From assembly GCF_963678635.1 (NCBI RefSeq), contig NC_087064.1, positions 7,787,671 to 7,851,670 on the forward strand: a DNA stretch of 64,000 bases, written 5' to 3'. The DNA comes from Symsagittifera roscoffensis. Taxonomy: Eukaryota; Xenacoelomorpha; Acoela; Convolutidae. Numbering within the stretch: position 1 is the first letter of the stretch; the number at the start of each line of letters is the position of its first letter. The notes below the pieces were generated by a model. That model made no database searches and was not told the origin of the DNA. It saw only the letters and a program-made list of their open reading frames with translations. Shown piece by piece: positions 54,950 through 64,000 of this stretch. The translations under genes were made by a program, and so were the position numbers.

Positions 54950-55470
54950 CAATCATTGTTTTGTCCATGGGTTTTGTCCATGGGTCTCATTGGGTTTTTC
55001 CCATATTGAGGTACTCCTAAACAGTCGAAGAACCGTTCCCTCAATAACTTTTTTTTGTATTGTAAAGGAGCACAACTTCTGAAATTCAGTATTGTGTCAG
55101 TGTCAGAGGGTTTCTGATACCAATCACATGTGACTTTTTTCCTTGAGTCCGCTTACTTTTTGAATCCAAGAAGATAAAATTTCCCTGGATAGCTGGTTTC
55201 TTAAGAGCAATCTTGTGTGTAAATTTGGGTGCAATTGATACCCTTTCTGCAAAACAATTAATGGGTCATCACTCACAGATGGTCCTTTCACGTTGTTCTA
55301 TGCATGCCTACACGGACAGAATGTGTCAGAAAAGTTTGCATAATCGGATTTTGATAAATTTCCACAGTTTACCTGATACCAATTCAAGCAAGTGCATTCA
55401 AAGTCGAGATTACTTACTGCCACTTTTAACAGCTTTTCATTGTCTTGCGTGATAATTCTGGTGGCGTAGC
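54950..55470 (-). pseudogene. Degenerate reverse transcriptase fragment (copy 2)
   Basis: PSVSDDPLIVLQKGYQLHPN (about 55230-55290) and LCSFTIQKKVIEGTVLRLFR (about 55030-55080) are paralogous to STLKDDPSVVLQAANKLPPN and the EGTVHKIFR block of copy 1. The YxDD is not preserved. It has the same orientation, 2.6 kb away. Confidence 0.45.
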
Positions 55471-57330
55471 TTATTTGTACACTGTTTTATTGCTATTGTA
55501 ATTGCTTTTTAAGCAAGACATTTTTGTCAATTTAATCCCTTCAAGAGAAGTACTCTTATTGGATTCCAATGCAGTTGTTTCCAGGACTTCCCTAGCCATT
55601 TGCGTTTCGTTTCAGTGTTTTCCCCCTTATTTTTTTTCAAATTACTGTGCCAACACTGTATTGAGATAATCATATGAGCTGCCAGACAGAGAAAGAATCG
55701 GTCGAAGATGCTTCCCCTCTTTGTGGACGTTCGCCAAAACAAACAATCTGGTAGACTGCACCCCAGTTAAGCGCAATCTAGTGTAGAGTGCAGCACTGGT
55801 CTAATTTTTTTCATTACAAGCATTTCTTTTTTGTGGTCTTTTTCAATTTTTATGCCAACACTATCTGTGAAATGTTTTGCTGACTAACTTGCTGTGACTG
55901 CAATAGCTCGTGTAAGTTTGCCTTGTAAGTGATCCTCTTCACTACACAAAAAACTCCACCGAGGACCATTGTCATTTAAAAACTTTCAGGCTTTTCAATT
56001 CCTTTAACCGAAAGAGTCTGTTTCACTTTTTATAAAAATGATTTTAATTGCCACTCCCATCTCACATTAATTATCACCTGGTACTATGAACTATCAAAAA
56101 CTAGAAATCAGGTTCTTTAAAAAAATCTGAAAAAAATTATCAAAATTAGCAGAGAAAAAATTATTAAATTTATCACAAACTGGACGTTTGGGTCCAAAAC
56201 TAAGACTTCCTGAACCATTGTGACAAAATGTTGACATCCAAATGCTTACCGACCTATCAATCTGGTTCCGCAGTGGTATTTTTTGTCTCTCTGACAGCTT
56301 CTCAAGCTTATTTGAGTGCTTTGTCTTCAGCTTCGAAGCCTTGCACCTCTCTTCCTGGTTTAAATAGTATACGATTGAGGAACACCATTCTCATGAATAT
56401 CTCTTCTCACTGCCTACTTTGCCATTGCTAGCTTCTCTGAAGCCTTCTTATCCTCTTTTTTTTTGCTTGGCTCAAACCATATCTCAAGAGCTTAAGTTGA
56501 AACGCATGCACATTTGATCCGAAAACACGCCATTCTCCGGCACGCCAAACCTTCACCCTTAGGGCATTTTGTCAAAATTTAGTTCAATGGAAAATTGTAT
56601 GTACTTTATTTAGGTGTTTTAAACAGTCTATCATGGCAGTTTTTGTTTTAGAATCCAGTTTAGAAATCGGGGTGGCAACACTATTGCTGTCATTTTACCT
56701 CCACTGCAGGCCATTAGCACTTAAGCCCACGCGACACTCACCAAGGAAAAAGACTATAACCACTGCTTGTCACGATTTATCCGGATCTTCCCTTCCCATT
56801 CTCCCCACTCCTCGGGCCTTTGCTCAGCGGCGATCCTGCGATATTTGTTTAATCTTGATCGTATTTTCGAAAAAAAACACCGTGCAATGGTTCCCTTATG
56901 GAAACTAAAAACCAATAAAGACCCATTTATTAAAAATTTGAACAAAACTACCGAATCGAGATAAAAACAATAAAACAAAAAAAAACTTTACTTGGTCGAA
57001 AAATACAATGAAAAATACGCGAAGAACTCTTTTTCGAAAAAAAATCAGTAATTTTTTAAAAGATGATAAAAGGTTTAAAAAATTAACTCGGGTGATATTT
57101 ATACTTACAATTGAACGCTGATCAAAATTTAGAATAAGTTTCTATGATTAATTTAAAAAAAGCAACGTATGGTAAATTATAATGGAAGAAATTAGAGTTT
57201 AGTTATGATAAGACTGCACCTCCATATTTCATTTAGTTTACAAAGACAATTTTTGCTTTGATTATGCTTCGTTTTAAATTTAACTAGCGGCTCTTTGCAG
57301 CTGACGCTACTCCTGAAAATTGATGTCGGC
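55471..57330. other. Intergenic sequence, nothing firm
   Basis: T-rich on plus; short minus-strand frames (for example 55527-55742) may be further decayed transposon sequence but carry no motif I can identify. Confidence 0.35.
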
Positions 57331-57334
57331 GTTG

Positions 57335-58165
57335 ACTCGATGGATACCTGAATGATGGATAGATGGCTGAAAGGATGGCCGGTTGAATGGATAGCATAGC
57401 AAAAGGGTGCTTGGAAAGACGGCTCAATGGATGAAAGGCTTGAAAAATATGGCTGGATGTATGAATGTTTGGATACTTGAATAGATGGATAGCTTGATAG
57501 ATTGTCGGAAGGAGGGATACTTGAAGGGTTAGAAGTCGGCATTGATTGATGGACGACGGATGGCTAGATGAATATAGGGCGTGATGGTTGGCTTATTGGA
57601 TGGGATGGATAAATGATAGATGGCTTGAATGATAAATAGTTGAATAGAAATTTGGCTAAAGAAAAAGGTGATTTAAGGTATGGTAAGTTGGATAGATTGC
57701 TTGTTTTTTTTTGTATGCTGGATCAATGAACGAATGATTTATTGCTAGGTTGTTGGATCGCTGGAAGGATGATTAAGGCTGGAAGAATGGATGAAAGGTT
57801 ATTTTACAGATAGAAAATTGGGTGGTTGGCTGCGGATTGATAGCTAGATAGATTTATGGATAATTGAATGGAGAAATGGCAGGACGGACAGCTGGAACAA
57901 CAAATAAATAGATGGTTTGATGGTTGGTTTTAAATCTTGCTGGCTAGGTGATTGAATGATTAAGGGAAGGCCAGACAAACAGAAGGCTTGACGGATGGAC
58001 GGGCAAACTAGTGAATGGTAGCTTCTACAGCCGGCTGGCTGAATGAATGCTTAGATAGATGAATGACTGGTTTGATGGATAGCTGGTTTCATGGAATGTT
58101 GGGAAGATTATTGGAGGAATGAATGATTGATTGGACGGTTAGCCGGCAGTAAGATTGAATGGCTG
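57335..58165 (+). repeat. G-rich GGAT/GGCT simple-repeat array (second)
   Basis: Irregular GGAT, GGCT, GAAT, AGAT words for about 830 bp, same strand and type as 27.12-28.02 kb but more diverged. Confidence 0.85.
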
Positions 58166-58179
58166 GATAGAACACAACT

Positions 58180-59175
58180 TTGCACTGTGCTGCGTTACCG
58201 TTCTCCTTGCTGTCTTGCCTTGCGTTCTCCTGTTTTGCACTGCTCTACTGTGCCTTACGGCTCCTCGCAGTGTCCTTCAATCCGCTGCCTTTTTTGGCCT
58301 GGCCCTTTTACGCCCTAACTGGTCTGGCTTTGCGCTGCACGACCTTGTGTTGAGCTGATGTACCCTGCCTTGCCCCTTCCCGTAGTGACCTGCTTTCTCC
58401 TGCCCTATTTTGGTTTTCACCTCATCGCCTTGTCCTGCCTTGCTGTCTTCCTCGTTGCCCAACCTTGATTAACTATACTTTGCCTGGCCATCCGCTAATC
58501 CGACCCTCTTTGTGCTGTCTTGCTTTCAGCTGTCTTGCCTTGCGCTGCCCTACCATGCCTTGTCCCTATTCGCGATGACCTGCATTGCGCTGCCCTATCT
58601 TGGCTTTGCCCCCTTTTCACCCTACCTTGTCTGGCTTTGCCCTGGACCTTGTCCTTATTGGCGCTGTCGTGCGCTGCCCTGCATTGCTCTCTTCGCCCAA
58701 CCTATGCCTTCCACCTTCTCGCCCTGTCTTGCCATGTAACTTCTCGCCTTGCCCTGCCTGGCTTTACGTTGCCCTGCCCGGACTTGCTCTGCCCTATCCT
58801 GCATTGCCGCTCGTCGACCTGCCCGCGCTGCCCCACCTTGCCTTTTGCTCTCCTGTTTAGCCTTGCGCTGCCTTGCCCTTCGCGTCGTACCATGCCTGGC
58901 ACTCCCTACCTTGCGTTGCCCTTTCTCACTCATCTTCGCCCTGCCTTGCACTCAAGTAACGAGGCCCTAACCTTGCACTCACCTATATTCGCCCTAACTT
59001 GCTCTGCGCTGCCTGGGCCTTTCTTATTCTCGCCCTTCCTTGCGCTGCCTCATTCTGCCGCTTCTATGCCTACCTGCCTTGCGCTGCGCTATCCAGCCGT
59101 TTCGCGCCCTGCCCCACCTTGCCGCTTCTCGATTTGCTTTCGACTGCCCTGTCATGCGCTGCCGTGATTTGCGCT
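58180..59175 (+). repeat. C-rich CTGCC/CTTGC simple-repeat array (second)
   Basis: About 1 kb of CCTTGCGCTGCCCTG-like words. ORFs up to 215 codons arise from the low complexity (Leu/Pro/Ala/Cys) and are not genes. Confidence 0.85.
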
Positions 59176-59689
59176 CAAATCTTATTAGGAAGAGCAAAAA
59201 GCAACACTGCTTTAATCTGCTAAGCTTCGTAATTTTTGAAAGCTTAAACATGAAACATATTGTATAACCTGAATATATGGAGAAAGGTAGACGCATCTGA
59301 ATAAATCAGATTTCATTAATTTCAAACATACACTTGCATGTTTCGAAAAAATTGCCTTTAGCAACTGAAGCGTATGTATTTTTTAATCTTCGCCCGTAGT
59401 TTATTCTTCTCCATAGCTTAAGCCAAAAAATTGTATGGGCAGCTATTTTTGTGACAGTATATCAAAATAAACAAGAATTTTCAATTTCATTTTATTATAT
59501 TTGGCCGATATGCTCAGTTTTGCCGCAACAATGACTGAAATTAGAGGAGTAAAAATTAAAATAGCAGTCCACAGAACTGGAGCTTACCAACAAAAAACTA
59601 AAATGCATAAACAGTAAAAAAAAATTAGAAAAACCAATTAGTTTGACAGTTTTGTCAACAATAGTTTATTTGAAGCAAAAAAAAATAAA
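59176..59689. other. AT-rich sequence, nothing recognised
   Basis: No gene, RNA or repeat boundary could be supported. Confidence 0.35.
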
Positions 59690-60275
59690 TTAGAGAACAA
59701 ACTGAAAGAATGACCAAAGACATAAGAAATAATTTTGCGAAAAAGTTGGGTTAAAAAATACAACGGTATCAATAACGGCGCGGTTGTGGTTTTCGGAAGG
59801 CGGTACGGCAGCCTCAGCATTGCTATTAAAATCGCAAATCCATCTATTCAGTTGAAATAGGTTATATTCAGAGTGATGGTAGACCAGCAAATTACAGACA
59901 AAATGGAACAGTGTTAGCCTGTTGCTGTGCAAGTTACAATTTTTTTGTTAATTTTGAAATTTGCTTTCATACTAAATACTTTGGATAAATTAGTTTGGAA
60001 ATTGTTTTTCTAGTAATACCTTCTCAGCAGAGAAAAATAAAATTACAAGAAACCATCCAGAGTGAAAAAATTATCATGGAAAACTTTTGAGATTAAAAAA
60101 GCAGAGTATTATTATCGGGGCGCAAATGAGTTTTCCCGATAACGGTACAACAACCTAAGCTTTCCCCTAAAAATCTTAACTCAAGTCTGATCAGTTGAAA
60201 TAAGTTAAATTTATTGTGATGGAAGATAAGCGAGCATAAAACAAAAAGCAATACTGATAACAAGTTGAAGTGCAA
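59690..60275 (-). repeat. Two diverged tandem copies of a short segment
   Basis: Minus-strand frames 59690-59932 and 60093-60275 share VYHHSEYNLFQLNR / IFHHNKFNLFQLIR and similar flanks, spaced about 340 bp apart. The nucleotide block CAGTTGAAATARGTTA.AT recurs in both. It could be a duplicated noncoding element or remnants of a duplicated short coding segment. Confidence 0.4.
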
Positions 60276-61468
60276 GTAGCACGGAATGTCCCGATCATTG
60301 TAAGAAAATCATGTTTAAATTGCGTCATTGGTAGATTGCGTCTTTTTTTGTTGGTGGTGTGATGATGGAATCTAAACGAAGGTCTAGAATTTTGCTGTAA
60401 TAATATTTTAGGTAAGTTTGACAGCATATTTATTCAAAGAACAAATAAGATAGGCCCATTTTTGTCAACTTTGTTTTGATTTCTTCAATTTTGTTCCCAA
60501 AACAGCGCTTAATATTAGAAAACTTCTTTTTTTTTAAATTATAACCAAATTTCTCGGCTAAACTAGATTTTAAGACTCGTATTATGGGCTTATGATGATT
60601 CTAATATAAGTATTGCAACCTTTTTTTTAAAACTCTTATACTAAATACTATAAGCTGAAATTATACTAAATACTATAAGCTGCAAACAATTTTTTTTTCT
60701 CGACACTGAGAAAGTATTTTACCAATCACGACTAAAAAGGTTTTAATATGAAAAATCACTAGAGCAAATCCGATGATAGGTTGCTGTAACCGATTCTGCG
60801 GAATGAAAAAAAAACACATGGTTTCAAAATTCTGGAAAATTAAATCCTGATGATGCATAAAATGTGCAAAACATCTGAAAAGGAAAAATTTTAAAAAACA
60901 TTGATGGTTTATAGCGGTCAGAAAAAACTAGTGAGCAAAAAGTGTGACAGACTGCGATGTCATCAAAGGTTGAACAAAAAACAAAAGTAAGAAAATTTTA
61001 GCCTTGAAAAAAAAATAATCCTTTTTTAGGAAAAAGTAGCTATATCCTACATATTATGAGCGAAACATAAACTAAAACCAAAACATCACTCGAATTGTTG
61101 AGAAAAAAAGGTTATTTATTATTCAGATACATAATTAATCAATTCTCAGTTATTTGGTTTAATAAATCTGGTATTAGATAGTTCAACTTCATGAAATTCT
61201 AGATTTCTTTGGAACCATTTTGCCGCAACGGCAGCAAGACTTGCGGTATTGTTTTCCTGTAAGGCACAAATTTGCCTGCAGATTCTTATCGAAGCCGGCT
61301 TTCAAATATTCAATTTTTATATTTCAAAGAGAGTCTATCCGCGAAGTTGCTTTAATACTTTGGATAAATTTTTCTAATGAGTACCTCAAAAAAAATTCCA
61401 TTTCCAATGCATGCATGATGTTAGAATTGTGATTAAATTCGTAAGTTTAGAAACAAGTTTTTCAAATA
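60276..61468. other. AT-rich sequence with a shared repeat word
   Basis: TTTTTCTCGACACTGAGAAAG at about 60698 also occurs near 12710 in the myosin gene, each followed by similar sequence (ACCACTGAAAGGG / ACGACTAAAAAGG). Otherwise nothing recognised. Confidence 0.35.
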
Positions 61469-61476
61469 CCTGTATG

Positions 61477-61714
61477 CAGGGGCGGATTTAGGGGGGGGGG
61501 GGCGGTGGTGGGGCGGACGCCTTTTCTCAGGGATTCGACCCCCTGCCGACCCTTTGGTACTTTTTAGGAAATCCATTTTTGCCGACCGACCCTAAAATTT
61601 TTCTAAAGGCGCCTTTGGCGCCAATATATACTAACTTTGTCAAAATTTTTCAAAAAGTGCCAAAAAACGGCTTTTTTGACCTATTTTTTCTTTCAAAAAT
61701 TGCATCCGCCCCTG
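61477..61714. mobile_element. hAT-like MITE with GC-rich ends
   Basis: Perfect 11-bp inverted ends CAGGGGCGGAT / ATCCGCCCCTG enclose 238 bp. Flanks CCTGTATG (61469-61476) and CCTGAATG (61715-61722) are an 8-bp target duplication with one change. CAGGGGCGG ends plus 8-bp duplications are typical of hAT-superfamily MITEs. A run of G (about 61491-61502) lies inside the left end. Confidence 0.85.
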
Positions 61715-61722
61715 CCTGAATG

Positions 61723-63655
61723 CATCACAATTTTTTTTCAAATAGCATTTTGAGTTCGAGCGCCGAGCAAATAGTCAAACCGAAGCTTTTGGTTTTGCGC
61801 ATCAATTAAAATTTTTGACGAATACAGCCTTTAAGACACAGAGTCTTTTGTTAAACAGCAAAACACTGCATTTAATTATTATAAAGCAAACATAATCCAA
61901 AAGCCTTTCAAAATTGACCCGATTTTCGACCTGTTTTCCAAGGTATTTGATATTAGAAGTCTCGGACAGCACACTGTTCTCAAGCTGCTGGCTGCTGGCA
62001 AATATTCTCCGGATCTAAAAACTTATCCCCTACAATCCGTGACAAAAATCGATCTTTAAATAAGGTTTATTCAACGGCTTAGCATTATCGTAATAATGTA
62101 CCAGGCAACAAATACCTCCCTTTTACAATTGGTATTTAAAAAAATCGAAATCAAACCTAACTTATCATTTTAGAGCGGGTCCGATTTTTAACCATCTTCA
62201 AAGAACATTTTCTGTTCAAATCCCAGCTCATTTTAGAGTGGGTACGGCTATCGACAGAAACGAACTCATCTTTAGCGGAGCGACTGATTATTCTTACGAC
62301 AAAACTGGTTTTTAATTAAACTCAAACACCTTTGAATTCAAGAAATTGGTGTCGAAATAACATATGTGATGATGATGATGATGATAACTGTAATTTTTTC
62401 CTTCGAACTTGTCTTTTAACTTTGATAATTTTAAATGCTATAATTTAATTTCCTTCGAGGTCAAAATTTTCCCTCTAATTTTTTCTCCGAGCATCAATTT
62501 GTTTTATTCAGATTAGAAACGACACTCTTGGGAGTTTACACATGAAAAAAAATTTTAGAAGAAAAACTGATTTACTTAACGTTTCTACTCAATTGTTTTC
62601 TCGTCGCGCACGAAGACATTAATAAAAAAGAGAAATTTCTCTAATGATTGATGACAGCATTGGGGAGTAAAATGAAGTGCATAAATAATGCATAAGGTAT
62701 TCTTGAAGAAAGAAAACAGTTTTATGTAGCCTTAATAGATGCAATGTCACCAACATACCATGCACACAAACACATCGGACTAATGTCACATGGTTGAACA
62801 AATGTCAGGGGTGCAGTACTATTCTATACAGGCTGCTGGGAGAAATAAGCCAGATTGAGAACCAAAAATGAAAGATAAATCGACACAACTACAGTCATAC
62901 TGCAAGTATTATTGATTTATCCCGCCACAGACACTATAGAGGAAAGTACACAAAAAAAATAAACAAAAAGCGATTAGATTATTTTCCAAATATTCCCAAA
63001 ATTTGTTTTCATACATCGCTATCTTTCATCATCATCAGCTCCCTTGATAGTAACATCAGACTGTGTCACCCCTGTTTGTTTATTTGTTTCTGGCTGGTCT
63101 ACCCCGATTCCTAATTTTTAATATCCCTTTTATGTCTCTTATACGGATAGAATTTTCTCAACTCCCATAATTCGAATAAGTCAAAACGAGTTTACGCGCT
63201 TAACCAACGGTAAACGAGCTCTGTAAATAACGAGGTTGGCTGATATAAAAAGAAAACCCTCCATTGAACAAATTCATTTAAAGGTGAGAATTTTTCTAGT
63301 TTTTTGTTAAAATGCTTCCAAATTTTTATACTTTTTGTTCCGAAAAAAAGACAGAATAATTGTGTTCGATGTGCTCTTTCAAAAAGTTTTCGAATTTTGC
63401 ATTAACTAAGATAATGATAGCCTGAGCTAAAAAAAATTTAACTTGATGCTTCATTTGTGATATGGCTTGTCACTAAAAAAAAAATTTTCCTTAAAATTGT
63501 AAATTTACCCAATGAAGGGTAATTCAAGCGCGCAAGTTTTTCAATTTTCTTTTAACGCGTAACGCAAGAGGCGAGTTAATCCGTCAATCAAAATATTGCG
63601 TAGTTTTTTATTCAATTTTCGACGCAAAAGGCGACGATAACTTTTTAGATAATAT
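61723..63655. other. AT-rich sequence, nothing recognised
   Basis: It contains only a (GAT)6 microsatellite at 62368-62385 and T-rich tracts. No coding exon is supported. Confidence 0.4.
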
Positions 63656-63659
63656 TTTT

Positions 63660-63915
63660 TTTTGCTAGTGGCAATTGAAATCCCCACACACATTTCGCCC
63701 TTCTTAAATCTAGTGGCACATTTCGCCCCTCACACATTTCCCCTTTGATTGTTTCACACATTTCTTTCTCGCACGTTTCGCCCTTACTTATTACACAGTT
63801 AATTAACGCCGCTTTCTTAATGTACATTTTAGGGGCGAAATGTGCCAATAATTTATGAGGGGCGAAACGTGTGAGGGGCGAAATGGTTCTAGGACGACAA
63901 GCCGACGGGACTTCA
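63660..63915. repeat. Clustered CACATTTCGCCC repeats with inverted arms
   Basis: Four to five copies of CACATTTCGCCC(CT) on the left are answered by inverted copies on the right. GGCACATTTCGCCCCT (63715-63730) pairs exactly with AGGGGCGAAATGTGCC (63831-63846). A tandem GGGACTTCAAGCCGAA / GGGACTTCAGGCC follows at about 63905-63935. It is probably a small element with subterminal repeats. Confidence 0.55.
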
Positions 63916-64000
63916 AGCCGAAGGGACTTCAGGCCAAAATTTAAACTTTTAAGCACCTCAAATCACTATTTTTTTATCTGTAAAACGTTGCTTCTCAAAA

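Noticed and set aside
58520-59167. 215-codon Leu/Pro/Cys ORF on plus
   Set aside because: It is a by-product of the CTGCC/CTTGC low-complexity array.

Overview
The window is nuclear DNA of a eukaryote, most probably an invertebrate animal. It is AT-rich, genes are split by introns with GT..AG ends, and intergenic space is filled with transposable elements. Three conserved host genes are recognisable, all on the minus strand, reading right to left: QTRT1 (queuine tRNA-ribosyltransferase, 25.2-26.5 kb), a 12-exon class I myosin of the Myo1D/Myo1G type (7.4-23.3 kb), and CDC7 kinase (1.9-3.5 kb). I cannot name the species or phylum from the sequence. There is no sign of an operon or shared pathway among the three genes.

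The myosin is the most striking gene. I joined its 12 exons by hand from splice sites; phases agree at every junction and the total is 3,444 nt (1,147 codons plus stop, no internal stop). The fold follows a whole class I myosin (motor, IQ neck, TH1 tail), yet the P-loop, switch I and switch II sequences needed for ATP hydrolysis are all replaced. It looks like an intact gene for a catalytically dead motor, a pseudoenzyme. Its introns hold a nested tRNA-Pro(TGG), a long perfect-looking hairpin, two to three MITEs with target-site duplications, and several dispersed repeats.

27.1-28.3 kb and 57.3-59.2 kb carry the same bipartite low-complexity arrangement: a G-rich GGAT/GGCT array followed by a C-rich CTGCC/CTTGC array. 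30.9-51.5 kb is a decayed, unusually large LTR retrotransposon of the Ty3/Gypsy type on the minus strand: LTR-like direct repeats at both ends, a 25-bp minisatellite in the leader, gag with a CCHC knuckle, protease, reverse transcriptase, RNase H, integrase, then about 10 kb of extra coding sequence including SGNH/GDSL-hydrolase-like domains. 52.3-55.5 kb holds two related degenerate reverse-transcriptase fragments, probably Penelope-like. 4.0-4.8 kb holds a truncated non-LTR retrotransposon on the plus strand.

A recurrent family of about 300-550-bp repeats carries a tRNA(Met)-like core and is present in at least six copies. Small non-autonomous DNA transposons with 8-bp duplications (hAT-like) lie at 8.5, 13.3 and 61.5 kb, and a related one is nested inside a tRNA-like repeat at 22.0 kb. 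The right end (59-64 kb) has no gene I can recognise. All coordinates of repeats outside the exactly stated termini are approximate.
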